Shown in pieces: positions 8,993 to 16,978 of a stretch of 41,705 nucleotides of DNA; the stretch's first letter is position 1; every line of letters starts with the position of its first letter. The stretch comes from a candidate division FCPU426 bacterium. Its GTDB lineage: Bacteria; Oederibacteriota; JAAXVQ01; JAUVAV01. The DNA lies in contig JAUVAV010000028.1 of the NCBI GenBank assembly GCA_030591525.1, positions 1 through 41,705 of the forward strand. The letters run 5' to 3'. Under the pieces are notes generated by a model. It ran no database searches. It worked only from the letters and a program-made list of their open reading frames with translations, and was not told the origin of the DNA. A program made the translations under genes and the position numbers.

Positions 8993-9442
8993 TTAGGTGT
9001 ACAACGGCGAAGCAGGATCATCCAGCCTGTAATCCACTAAAAAAGATTTTAAATGACCGCAGTCCGGCGGGGTGAGGTCGAGGAATTGAATTCCCAGTAT
9101 ATATTCCTGGTCTGCTAAAGCCCGGCACCACGCGACCCGGGCGCGGATAGTTACAGGTAGGCACTCTTCCTCCGGGTAAATCAGGGTTTTACTGACATCG
9201 GTGCGTTTTCCCTTGGGTGGAAGAAAAAGAGTAAGCGTAAGGGTTTGTCCGCCGGCCAATTCCTGGTCGCTGCGCATAGCCAATCCGGTAGTGCCCAGAT
9301 CTTCGGACAGACTCTCGCTGGAGCAGGAATGCGCGAGTTCTCCTTGTATACGGGCGGTGAAATGCACCCAGAGTTTAAGCGGTATGCGGGGATATTGGCG
9401 GCGTTCGGCCGAAACCTTACCTTTATATATTTTCTCATTCAT
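8993..9442 (-). CDS. PilZ-domain protein (probable c-di-GMP receptor)
   Basis: 149 residues from the ATG at 9442, chosen because AGAAGGAT sits about 9 bases upstream. A longer in-frame start at 9520 has no such site. ERRQYPR near the N-terminus fits the PilZ RxxxR motif. The second motif (D/NxSxxG) appears weakened as SEDLGTTG, so binding may be altered. The rest is a beta-barrel-like stretch with YILGIQFLD near the end. No cyclase or phosphodiesterase lies beside it. A second PilZ gene is at 24351. Confidence 0.82.
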   Translation of the reverse strand: MNEKIYKGKVSAERRQYPRIPLKLWVHFTARIQGELAHSCSSESLSEDLGTTGLAMRSDQELAGGQTLTLTLFLPPKGKRTDVSKTLIYPEEECLPVTIRARVAWCRALADQEYILGIQFLDLTPPDCGHLKSFLVDYRLDDPASPLYT

Positions 9443-9553
9443 AGGATAATCCTTCTGGATATTTATCAGTAAGTATATTCTGATGACTCTGATTTTAACC
9501 TCTGTATGGGATAAAGGCAAGAGAAACCTGGGGGGGCTAAGCAGAAGGTTTCC

Positions 9554-9597
9554 CCTGCCGGGCCGGGAAGGGGGAAGACTGCGCCCGGTCCGGCAGG
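9554..9597 (-). terminator. Strong GC hairpin downstream of the Spy-like gene
   Basis: CCTGCCGGGCCGGG (9554-9567) pairs with CCCGGTCCGGCAGG (9584-9597) over 14 positions with a single G.U/mismatch. It lies 20 bases past the stop of the Spy-like gene (9617). No T-run follows on either strand, so it may be an mRNA 3' stabiliser or a dispersed repeat rather than an intrinsic terminator. Confidence 0.5.
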
Positions 9598-9616
9598 AGA
9601 GCTTGATTATAATTTG

Positions 9617-10099
9617 CTACTTACCCCAATTACCCCGCTTTCCGCGATGGCCCTTCTGGTCGTGAAAACCCGGCCGGCCAAAATCAAGCTGCATTTCATT
9701 CATTTTTTTCTTCTGCTCCGGCGTTAGGATTGACCGCAAATAAATCACGGATTTTACGCGTGTTGCTATCATTTTTCCTTTTACTTCCCCAATCTGCCTG
9801 GCAAGTTTTTCCACTTGGGCCAAGCTCGGTTGGTCCTTATGCGATTCGCTCTTGATATCAAGATGCAGGGTTTTAAGCTCGGCCTCCCATTTAATCATTT
9901 GTTTCTGATTTTTAAGGCGCTCGGCTTTCAATTTGTCAATTTGATTCTCGGATAAATCCAGGCCGGCCATCAGGCCTGGTCCCGGACCCTCTCCGCCTGG
10001 TCCCGGCCCCCCGGGACGAAAAGCTTGGGCAGATGTGGCTGCCAGACCAAGTGCGGTTGCTAAAAAAACTGCGATTAACGATTTTGAAGTTAGATTCAT
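9617..10099 (-). CDS. Spy/CpxP-like periplasmic protein
   Basis: 160 residues with a clear signal peptide (residues 1-26, ending AQA before FRPGG). A Gly/Pro-rich stretch follows, then helical segments containing the two LTxxQ-type motifs of the family, LSENQ and LTPEQ. The end is rich in Gly, His and Arg (FHDQKGHRGKRGNWGK). Family members are periplasmic chaperones or metal/envelope-stress sensors. An ECF sigma factor and anti-sigma pair lies upstream on the same strand, separated by a 270-bp spacer with a hairpin repeat, so the gene could belong to that stress regulon; this is inference. Ribosome site AAAGGAGG. Confidence 0.85.
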   Translation of the reverse strand: MNLTSKSLIAVFLATALGLAATSAQAFRPGGPGPGGEGPGPGLMAGLDLSENQIDKLKAERLKNQKQMIKWEAELKTLHLDIKSESHKDQPSLAQVEKLARQIGEVKGKMIATRVKSVIYLRSILTPEQKKKMNEMQLDFGRPGFHDQKGHRGKRGNWGK

Positions 10100-10240
10100 T
10101 TTAATTTCCTCCTTTTGAATGTTTTATAGAGACGCTGACTGCGGCGCCTCGGCCTAGCTAATGCAAATTGCATTTTTATTATAAACCACCTCCTTGAGGA
10201 ACTGTTTCTCATAAGCGTTTTCGAATTACTTCGCTAAGTA

Positions 10241-10332
10241 TGTCATTCCGAGGCGCTGCCGAGGAATCTCTTAGAGTACTGGTTAATCCCGCGTTTTCTT
10301 GGAGATCCCTCGTTTCACTCGGGATGACAAAC
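10241..10332. repeat. Interspersed hairpin repeat (GTCATTCCGAGGCGCTGCCGAGG type)
   Basis: The arms TGTCATTCCGAG/GAGGAATCTC and GGAGATCCCTCG/CTCGGGATGACA pair imperfectly. It is related to the element at 7190-7266 and lies between the anti-sigma and Spy-like genes. The rest of the 10100-10373 spacer holds no gene. Confidence 0.65.
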
Positions 10333-10373
10333 TCACGGAAATTGGCTGGAAATGCCTTTTGGCGACACTCTCC

Positions 10374-10841
10374 TTAAATCATTAATTTGGCGATTTCAGC
10401 AGGGATGCCGAACTCCTCGTAATTAAAGACCTCATTCTCGATATCCTGTTCTTTTTCCGAAAAGTCCAGGTTGCTAAGATCATTGGCATAGCCTTGGATT
10501 ACTTCCTGGTTAGTCATGTAAGAACGGGGCAGAAATAAAAAGGAAAAACCCACAACCAGAAGTATGCCCATGGCAGCGGCCAAGGCCGGGATCCAGGGCC
10601 GCCGGAGACTTCTCGCTTCGGCTTTTTGAGATGCACGATACATGACTTGCTCTGCAAAATGCGGGGGAGGCTCAAAACCGAAGTCTTTAGTTAAAGCCTG
10701 GGCGGCCTGCCGGAGTTTTTCTCCTGCCAGGCGGCAGACCGGACATTTTGAGACATGAAGTTCGATATCTGCTATCCGGGAACGGGACAGAATACCCAGT
10801 TCCAGATCAGCAAGCAATTTTTGAACTTTGCGGCAACGCAT
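10374..10841 (-). CDS. Zinc-finger anti-sigma factor
   Basis: 155 residues from the ATG at 10841. That start is favoured because a perfect GGAGGTGA is 8 bases upstream; the GTG four codons earlier would overlap that ribosome site. The N-terminal domain has the zf-HC2 pattern (Cys near the start, then HVSKCPVC), which binds zinc and holds an ECF sigma factor. One membrane span follows (IPALAAAMGILLVVGFSFLF), then a short extracytoplasmic tail with no recognisable sensor domain. The gene overlaps the sigma gene by 35 bp. Confidence 0.88.
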   Translation of the reverse strand: MRCRKVQKLLADLELGILSRSRIADIELHVSKCPVCRLAGEKLRQAAQALTKDFGFEPPPHFAEQVMYRASQKAEARSLRRPWIPALAAAMGILLVVGFSFLFLPRSYMTNQEVIQGYANDLSNLDFSEKEQDIENEVFNYEEFGIPAEIAKLMI

Positions 10842-11385
10842 GACGGATTTCACCTCCCAATTTCTGATAGGCTTTATGAAAAGCCCATAACCCTCTTCGC
10901 AAACGCGATTTTACCGTGCCCAGCGGCACACCCAGGCTTTTGGCCATGTTCTCCAGGCTTAAACCCGCTTCAAAGCGTAAAATCAGGCTTTCCCGGTACC
11001 GGGGTTTTATATTTTTAAGGGCCTGCTGAACCAGCAGGCGTTCTTCGCGCGCTATGGCATCAACTTCAGCCTGTGGCTCCACCGTTTTTTCCGGCAATGC
11101 ATGGCCGGCCGGGAATTCCCGCTGCCTGCGCAAACGATCCCGCCCGAGATTTATGGCTACTTTAAAAAACCAATGTTCAAATGGCCGTTTGGGATTGTAA
11201 TATTCCCGCCGTTCAAAGGCTCTTAGAAAAACATCCTGTGCAAAATCAGCCGCTTCCTCCGGGCGCTTGAAAAAGCCTAAACCCATCCGGAAGAGCCGGG
11301 TCTGAAAATGCTCTATCACCGTTTCCAGAGCCGTCATATCGCCGGCATGGAAACGGAGAGCGATTTTGGGTTCAATCAAGGACAT
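10807..11385 (-). CDS. ECF-type RNA polymerase sigma factor
   Basis: 192 residues, typical of sigma-70 family ECF factors. Region 2 is visible (AADFAQDVFLRAFE, then HWFFKVAINLGRDRLRR). Region 4 has a helix-turn-helix (MAKSLGVPLGTVKSRLRRG). AAAGGGGAG lies about 6 bases before the ATG at 11385. The overlapping anti-sigma gene shows the usual partner arrangement. The signal and target promoters are unknown; the downstream Spy-like gene hints at envelope or metal stress. Confidence 0.93.
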   Translation of the reverse strand: MSLIEPKIALRFHAGDMTALETVIEHFQTRLFRMGLGFFKRPEEAADFAQDVFLRAFERREYYNPKRPFEHWFFKVAINLGRDRLRRQREFPAGHALPEKTVEPQAEVDAIAREERLLVQQALKNIKPRYRESLILRFEAGLSLENMAKSLGVPLGTVKSRLRRGLWAFHKAYQKLGGEIRHALPQSSKIAC

Positions 11386-11486
11386 CGATTCTCCCCTTTC
11401 TTAATAGTAATACGTATGAGGATATGAAAAAGATTCAAAAAAAGCAAGTTGGAACCATAGGGGGGCTGTTGGACTTAAGTCGTTCT

Positions 11487-11522
11487 CCCCCTTTTGTAAA
11501 GGGGGCAGGGGGATTTAATAAG
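11487..11522. repeat. Interspersed repeat with CCCCCTTT hairpin
   Basis: CCCCCTTT and AAAGGGGG arms around a 3-base loop, followed by cAGGGGGATTT. A second copy lies at 20758-20789. It sits in the 11386-11595 spacer between cdaR and the sigma gene, where no gene is seen. Confidence 0.65.
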
Positions 11523-11595
11523 GGGGAAGAGTGCTTAAAATCCGCTTTTGTGCCTAAGTCTGACAGGCTCCTGGGGCAAAGAGGGAACTCTGCCC

Positions 11596-12030
11596 TTACT
11601 CCGGTGGCTTTTTTTCCGGCTTTTTTTTCAGGGCCAGGCGGATGACGAGCTTGCGCCGTGCCACATTCTTGACCTCTATGCCGGACGGGACCACAATATC
11701 TTTGTCAGTGATGCGGTAAACATTCCGGCCTTGATTCATACCGGAGAGGTCGATACTGATCCAGATTTGGCGTTCCCGGAGTGAGAGGATGAGGTCGCGC
11801 CGGCCGGAAACGGTTACCTCGACGGTATGGACTTTTTGGTCCACTATTTCACTATCCGCCGGCAGGTTCTGGAAGTAAATCGGTACGGTGTATACGGCCT
11901 GCATGGATTGCTGGCCGGCCACGTAGGCCCACATGACAAAAGCCGCCAGCAGAGCCGCCAGCTTGTAGCGCCATTCGGCAAATACTTTATCCTGGATAAA
12001 GATTTTTAAACGTCTCCGGCGTCCGGGCAT
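11596..12030 (-). CDS. cdaR: CdaR/YbbR-domain protein, regulator of the c-di-AMP cyclase
   Basis: 144 residues. A basic cytoplasmic start is followed by one membrane span (YKLAALLAAFVMWAYVAG) and a single YbbR-like beta domain (VTVSGRRDLI, IDLSGMNQGRN). The tail is Lys/Pro-rich. Firmicute CdaR usually has several YbbR repeats, so this is a short form. Its ATG directly follows the cdaA TAA, so the two are surely co-transcribed. CdaR modulates CdaA in studied bacteria; the same role here is inferred from gene order. Confidence 0.85.
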   Translation of the reverse strand: MPGRRRRLKIFIQDKVFAEWRYKLAALLAAFVMWAYVAGQQSMQAVYTVPIYFQNLPADSEIVDQKVHTVEVTVSGRRDLILSLRERQIWISIDLSGMNQGRNVYRITDKDIVVPSGIEVKNVARRKLVIRLALKKKPEKKPPE

Positions 12031-12813
12031 TTATCCCATCCCCTTTTTGGGCCCGTAAAGGGTCAGCATTTCTTCCAGGGTCTGGCTGTCGATCGCAGGC
12101 GTGATTTTACCACCCACGGCCAGGGATATACTCCGGTTTTCCTCGGAAACCACAATGGCTACGGCATCGGTTTCTTCGGTGATTCCAATAGCGGCACGAT
12201 GGCGGGTCCCGGTTTTCTTGGAAATATTAGGATCCTGGGCCAGAGGCAGAATGCATCCGGCTGCCACCATGCGCCATTCCCGTAGAATGACCGCGCCGTC
12301 ATGCAGAGGAGTGCGGGGAACAAAGATGGTTACCAATAATTCCGCTGTCAATTCCGCATCCATGGCGGTTCCGGTTTCAATATAATGTTTCAGGTTGGCG
12401 TCTCGTTCGAGCACAATGAGCGCTCCAATTCGGCGCCGGGCCAGTACGCGGCAGGCCTCGGTGATCTCCTTGTACAGCCGGGCCTCTTCCTTAAGAAATC
12501 CCATAAACATTTTCCGGCGTCCCAGATGCACCAGGGCGCGGCGAAGCTCAGGCTGGAAGATGATGGCAAAGGCGATAAGCCAGACGACCCAAAGCGGGGT
12601 CAGAAGCCAGTTAATGGTATAGAGATGGAATTGGACGCCCAGAAAAGCCAGGAAGAGCAGGAATAAAAAACCCTTAAGCATTTGCATGGCCCGCGTGTCG
12701 CGCAGCATCAAGAGGATGCGATAGAAAAGCACTGACACTACCAGGATGTCCACGGCATCCTGCCAGCGAAAGTCCACCAGCAGCTGGTATACCCGGGTCA
12801 ATTCCGGGGGCAT
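12031..12813 (-). CDS. cdaA: Diadenylate cyclase CdaA (c-di-AMP synthase)
   Basis: 260 residues. Hydrophobic helices occupy about residues 20-87, and a DisA-N cyclase domain follows. The catalytic motifs are intact: DGA at 172-174 (PLHDGAVIL) and RHR at 204-206 (GTRHRAAIGI). The enzyme makes c-di-AMP from two ATP at the inner membrane and usually controls turgor, potassium transport or wall synthesis. The gene lies one base after folP and directly before cdaR. The glmM gene that often follows is absent; a hairpin repeat and the sigma operon come instead. Confidence 0.96.
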   Translation of the reverse strand: MPPELTRVYQLLVDFRWQDAVDILVVSVLFYRILLMLRDTRAMQMLKGFLFLLFLAFLGVQFHLYTINWLLTPLWVVWLIAFAIIFQPELRRALVHLGRRKMFMGFLKEEARLYKEITEACRVLARRRIGALIVLERDANLKHYIETGTAMDAELTAELLVTIFVPRTPLHDGAVILREWRMVAAGCILPLAQDPNISKKTGTRHRAAIGITEETDAVAIVVSEENRSISLAVGGKITPAIDSQTLEEMLTLYGPKKGMG

Positions 12814-12814
12814 T

Positions 12815-13690
12815 TTACTTTTTCCCCCGGGATGGAATTTTTACGTGTTGAATGGCATGCGCCACCTGGGCTGCCATGCGCATTTCTTTAACATCATGAA
12901 CCCGGATGATCCGGGCGCCATGGGCCACGGCCAGGGTTACAGCCGCGGCTGTACCCCAGATTCGCTCTGGGGGCGTCAGCGGACCCAGAATTGCGGTCAG
13001 GAAGGACTTGCGCGAAGGGCCGACCAGAAGGGGATAGCCCGTAGCTGCCAGGCGGGGGAGTTCACGCAGCAATAGAAGATTATGTTCAGCAGTTTTGCCG
13101 AAACCGATTCCCGGGTCCAGGATGATTTTTTCGCGTTTCACTCCGGCGTTCTGTGCCCGGCGGGCCGCGGCCAGGAGTTCCTGCCGAACCTCGGACACTA
13201 CGTTATTATACCGCGGCGCGCGCTGCATGCTGCGGGGCGTGCCGCGCATATGCATGATGACGACCGGCACCCCGGACCGGGCCGCCAGACTGCGCATAGC
13301 CGGATCTTCTAATCCTGTAATATCATTGATCATAACGGCCCCGGCTTCCAGAGCAGCGGCCGCTACTTCGGGTTTGCTGGTATCCACTGAAATTGGGATG
13401 GGAAGCCGGGCCAGGAGTTTAAGGGCCGGCAATAAACGGCGTTTTTCTTCTGCTGCAGAAATTGGCAAAGCGCCCGGACGGGAGGATTCCGCGCCTAAAT
13501 CGAGTATGTCCGCGCCTTGCTTAAGCATGGCCGCGGCTCTTTGATAGGCGGATACGGGATTTTTAATCAATCCGCCGTCAGAAAAGGAATCCGGCGTCAG
13601 GTTGATAATACCCATAATGTGCGGACGAAGGGAGAGCTTCAGGCGGAAAGGACCGCAATGTAGTATCGGTTTGGGAAGCGGGCTTCTCAT
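12815..13690 (-). CDS. folP: Dihydropteroate synthase
   Basis: 291 residues. It condenses p-aminobenzoate with dihydropterin pyrophosphate in folate synthesis. All family motifs are visible: MGIINLTPDSFSDGG, LDLGAESSRPGA, VDTSKPEV, MINDITG, ILDPGIGFGK, LVGPSRKSFL and RVHDVKEM. GGAGGA precedes the ATG at 13690. It follows ftsH by 48 bases, an order (ftsH-folP) conserved in many bacteria. Confidence 0.97.
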   Translation of the reverse strand: MRSPLPKPILHCGPFRLKLSLRPHIMGIINLTPDSFSDGGLIKNPVSAYQRAAAMLKQGADILDLGAESSRPGALPISAAEEKRRLLPALKLLARLPIPISVDTSKPEVAAAALEAGAVMINDITGLEDPAMRSLAARSGVPVVIMHMRGTPRSMQRAPRYNNVVSEVRQELLAAARRAQNAGVKREKIILDPGIGFGKTAEHNLLLLRELPRLAATGYPLLVGPSRKSFLTAILGPLTPPERIWGTAAAVTLAVAHGARIIRVHDVKEMRMAAQVAHAIQHVKIPSRGKK

Positions 13691-13738
13691 ACACGTTCCT
13701 CCGGAAGCCGGCCGCCGCTATTCTGCTTGCCTCACCCC

Positions 13739-15583
13739 TCAGCCTTTTTTCGGGGGGTCCGACTTCTTGATATTCAGAATTTGATCGATCAGATCTCCTT
13801 CGAGAACTTCGTTCTCCAGGAGTGTTTCAGCCAGTTTGGTCAGACGCGGCTCATGCTTTTTCAGCAGCGACATGGCCCGCTCATAGGCGTCGGATATTAT
13901 TTTGCGGACCTCGCGGTCTATGGACTTGGCAGTTTCCTCGCTGTAATTTTTTTCCTTTAAAAGATCCTTACCCAGGAAAACCTCGCGGTCTTTTTTTCCA
14001 TACGTCATGCTTCCCATTTCTTCCGACATGCCGAATTCGCATACCATTTTATGCGCCAGCTCAGTGGCCCGTTCCAGATCATTGGCCGCGCCGGTCGAAA
14101 TTTCTTTAAATACTAATGCTTCGGCCGCCCGGCCGGCTAAGAGAACCGCGATCTCGCCCAGCAGTTCCTCGCGCATGCTTAAAAAGCGGTCCTCCAGCGG
14201 AAGCTGCAGGGTATAACCCAGGGCCGTGTGTCCGCGGGGGATAATGGAAACTTTATGCACAGGATTGGTTCCGGGAATATTCCGCGCTACCAGGGCGTGC
14301 CCGGATTCATGATAGGCAATAACATTTTTTTCCCGCTCGGAAATAACCCGGCTCTTGCGTTCCGGACCGGCCAGTACGCGCTCGATGGATTCCTCCAATT
14401 CCGCCATACTTACTTTGCGTTTATTCCGGCGCGCGGCCAATAAAGCGGCTTCATTTACCAGGTTGGCCAGGTCAGCGCCCGAGAAGCCGGGAGTGCGCCG
14501 GGCCAGGATTTGCAGGTCCGCATCCGGCCCCAGGATAATGTCCTTGGTATGGACCTTGAGGATGCCGAGCCGTCCCAGGAGATCAGGACGGTCTACCACA
14601 ATCTGCCGGTCGAATCTTCCGGGACGAAGCAGGGCCGGGTCCAGAACATCCGGCCGGTTGGTGGCAGCAATCAGGATTACGCCGGAATTGGACTCGAATC
14701 CATCCATTTCTACCAGGAGTTGGTTAAGGGTCTGCTCACGTTCATCATGTCCTCCGCCCAGGCCGGCCCCACGGTGCCGGCCCACGGCATCAATTTCGTC
14801 CATGAAAATGATGCAGGGAGCGTGCTTTTTCCCCTGCTCAAAAAGATCACGTACGCGGGAAGCGCCCACGCCCACGAACATTTCCACAAAATCCGAGCCC
14901 GAGATGCTGAAAAAGGGAACCCCGGCTTCTCCGGACACAGCCCGGGCCAGCAGAGTTTTGCCGGTTCCGGGAGCTCCGAGCAGGAGTACGCCTTTGGGAA
15001 TTTTTCCTCCCAGCTTCTGGAATTTAGTAGGGTCTTTCAGGAACTCGATAATTTCCTCAAGATCCTGCTTAGCCTCGTCCACGCCTGCCACGTCGGCAAA
15101 AGTTATCTTGGGCTTGTTGCTCGGAGTTTGCAACTTGGCCTTGCTCTTGCCAAAGGCCATGGCTCCGCCAGCCCCGCCCTGCATTTTATTGAGATAATAA
15201 AGCCAGAAAAGAATAAAGGCGATTACCGGCCCCCAGGAGAAGAAAAAAGTCGCCAGCCATTGCATGCCCGAGGTCTGAGGCAGTTTACTTATGATCTCGA
15301 CCCCTTGGTCATGCAGAGTTTTGAAAAGCGTGGGATCATCAGTCGGTGCGATCAGCCGGAAATCCGTATTATCCTTGCGCTTACCGGTGATTTCCTTACC
15401 CAACTGGTCTTTTTGCACAATAACGACCTTGGAAATATCATCCCGATTTACGTCCCGCAGAAACTCGGTATAATTATACTGTTTGACCCCGCTCCGTTTG
15501 GGAAGATTGATGTAATTCACCAGCATGATCACCACAATAAAGATGAACAGCCAGAAAGAAAGCGTCTTTAATGAGTTGTTCAC
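13739..15583 (-). CDS. ftsH: ATP-dependent zinc metalloprotease FtsH
   Basis: 614 residues, standard length. Two N-terminal membrane spans (about 8-24 and 108-129) bracket a short periplasmic domain. The AAA domain has Walker A at 203-210 (GAPGTGKT), Walker B at 258-263 (IIFMDE) and the second region of homology ([19 protein letters not shown]). The zinc protease motif HESGH is at 425-429. FtsH degrades misfolded membrane proteins and short-lived regulators. The GTG start at 15583 is supported by AGGAGGAG about 6 bases upstream. Inverted-repeat elements fill the gap to tilS, so ftsH may depend on read-through or on a promoter inside those elements. Confidence 0.98.
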   Translation of the reverse strand: MNNSLKTLSFWLFIFIVVIMLVNYINLPKRSGVKQYNYTEFLRDVNRDDISKVVIVQKDQLGKEITGKRKDNTDFRLIAPTDDPTLFKTLHDQGVEIISKLPQTSGMQWLATFFFSWGPVIAFILFWLYYLNKMQGGAGGAMAFGKSKAKLQTPSNKPKITFADVAGVDEAKQDLEEIIEFLKDPTKFQKLGGKIPKGVLLLGAPGTGKTLLARAVSGEAGVPFFSISGSDFVEMFVGVGASRVRDLFEQGKKHAPCIIFMDEIDAVGRHRGAGLGGGHDEREQTLNQLLVEMDGFESNSGVILIAATNRPDVLDPALLRPGRFDRQIVVDRPDLLGRLGILKVHTKDIILGPDADLQILARRTPGFSGADLANLVNEAALLAARRNKRKVSMAELEESIERVLAGPERKSRVISEREKNVIAYHESGHALVARNIPGTNPVHKVSIIPRGHTALGYTLQLPLEDRFLSMREELLGEIAVLLAGRAAEALVFKEISTGAANDLERATELAHKMVCEFGMSEEMGSMTYGKKDREVFLGKDLLKEKNYSEETAKSIDREVRKIISDAYERAMSLLKKHEPRLTKLAETLLENEVLEGDLIDQILNIKKSDPPKKG

Positions 15584-15601
15584 AAACTCCTCCTGATAAG
15601 C

Positions 15602-15758
15602 CTAGGAGTTTGAGCAATTAGTCATAGACTAATTGCTCAAACTTCAGAGCAATTGAAAATTGAACAATAGATCAATATAAAAACTCAATTGCGGTCTATT
15701 TTCTATTGCTCGATTGCTCAGAAATTAAAAAAATCAGACTAAATGCTAAGGCTTCTAG
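15602..15758 (-). mobile_element. MITE-like element, CTAG family, copy 1
   Basis: 157 bp, beginning CTAGGAGTTTGAGCAATTAG and ending AGACTAAATGCTAAGGCTTC plus TAG; the ends are imperfect inverted repeats. The left end itself folds into a 16-bp perfect hairpin (GTTTGAGCAATTAGTC). The core carries GCGGTCTATTTTCTA, which corresponds to the same motif in the other two copies in the opposite orientation. It encodes no protein and lies 18 bases upstream of ftsH. Confidence 0.65.
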
Positions 15759-15836
15759 TAAAAAAACATAAAAAAATGATAATTAGCTTTTTATCCTAGC
15801 ATACAGCCATAGAGCTGGCAATGTTTTTATTCTATC

Positions 15837-15972
15837 CTGGAAGTCTGGGCATTTAGTCTGTTTTTCGAGAGTAGATAGTAGAAAGTAGACCGCATTTGAG
15901 ATATTTTATCTAATTTCTACTATCTACTCTCAAATGCTCTGGAGCCTGAGCAATTAGTTGCTCAGGCTCCTA
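15837..15972 (+). mobile_element. MITE-like element, CTAG family, copy 2
   Basis: About 136 bp. The right end is well preserved: a 12-13 bp hairpin, GGAGCCTGAGCAA with TTGCTCAGGCTCC, then TAG. The left end is degraded (CTGGAAGTCTGGGCATTTAG). The core, with inner inverted repeats GAGAGTAGATAGTAG and CTACTATCTACTCTC around AGTAGACCGCATTTGAGAT, is nearly identical to the copy at 27770. Its right terminus supplies the tilS stop codon. Confidence 0.75.
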
Positions 15973-16971
15973 GGGCCGGGTGAAAGCCATGATATCGGCT
16001 TTGGCTGTCAGCCGCCATCCGCCCGGCAGGCTCAGGCCGGCATGTTTTTGCGCGGCCGCGGACATGATGCGTTCCAAATGCATAGTGGATTTTTGAGGGA
16101 TGCGTAATTGGTCCCAGAGCAGGGCCAAAACTCTCCAGCGCAGCCCCTCGGATAAACGGTTGAAGCTTTTCCGGGATAATTTTAGCCCAACAGCCGGCAG
16201 GGGTGAGGCCAGGCGTTGGAGAGAACGCTGCCCTAGATGGTTTAATAGTTCATCATCCCGGGCCAAGGCTTGGGCGCTCCGGGCCAGGAGGGATTTTATT
16301 TGAGGGTTGAAATCCCGCTCCAGTTTAGGCAGAAGTATGTGCCTGATCCGGTTGCGGGAGAAGGTCAGATCACGGTTGCTTTTATCCCGGCGCCAGGAGA
16401 TGCCCTGTTCGTGGAGAAAAGACTCCAATTCCTGCTTGGAGACCTCGAGCAGAGGCCGGATCAGCCGGAGTCCCTGGGGAGCATGGGGATGGGGAAAGGG
16501 GCGGGAAGGGCGCATGGCAGCTAAGCCCCGCCCGCCTGCCCCGCGCAGGAGGTTTAAAAGCAGGGTTTCGGCCTGGTCGTCCAGGTGATGAGCCAGGGCT
16601 ATGGCGCGGGATTTGTAAATTTGGGCTGCCTCCAGCAGGCAGGCCTGCCGGGTTATCCTTCCGGCTTCTTCAATTGCGACACCGAGTTTTTTAGCCTCTA
16701 CTCCGACTTGCCGGCTATAAATGGTACAAGGCACGCCCAAATGTTGGCAGATCCGAATGACCAGTTTCTGGTCACGGTCGGCATCTCTCCCCCGCAGGCC
16801 GTGGTGAATATGCACGGCCCGCAGGCGTTTTTTTGAATCCGGCATGATCTCAGCCAGAAGGACGAGCAGGGCGATGGAATCCGCGCCGCCTGAAACTCCG
16901 GTGAGCACTGTGCCTTTAGCCGGCAGCAGAGCCAGGAGAGTTTTCCGGATGCGTGTTTTAAGAGAATGCAT
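15970..16971 (-). CDS. tilS: tRNA(Ile)-lysidine synthetase
   Basis: 333 residues. It converts C34 of tRNA-Ile2 to lysidine so that it reads AUA. The N-type PP-loop ATPase motif SGGADS is at 27-32, with further family motifs (VHIHHGLRGRDAD, AHHLDDQAETLLLNLLRGAGGRG with the typical spacing). The C-terminal region is present but short compared with E. coli TilS (about 430 residues). The TAG stop (15970-15972) lies inside the terminal repeat of a MITE-like element, so the last residues may have been trimmed or replaced by the insertion. No strong ribosome site is seen; it follows the upstream gene by 7 bases and may be coupled to it. Confidence 0.95.
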   Translation of the reverse strand: MHSLKTRIRKTLLALLPAKGTVLTGVSGGADSIALLVLLAEIMPDSKKRLRAVHIHHGLRGRDADRDQKLVIRICQHLGVPCTIYSRQVGVEAKKLGVAIEEAGRITRQACLLEAAQIYKSRAIALAHHLDDQAETLLLNLLRGAGGRGLAAMRPSRPFPHPHAPQGLRLIRPLLEVSKQELESFLHEQGISWRRDKSNRDLTFSRNRIRHILLPKLERDFNPQIKSLLARSAQALARDDELLNHLGQRSLQRLASPLPAVGLKLSRKSFNRLSEGLRWRVLALLWDQLRIPQKSTMHLERIMSAAAQKHAGLSLPGGWRLTAKADIMAFTRP

Positions 16972-16978
16972 AAGGCGA

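Noticed and set aside
14510-15571. 353-codon plus-strand frame
   Set aside because: It lies fully antisense to ftsH, whose motifs are all intact, and it has no recognisable domain.
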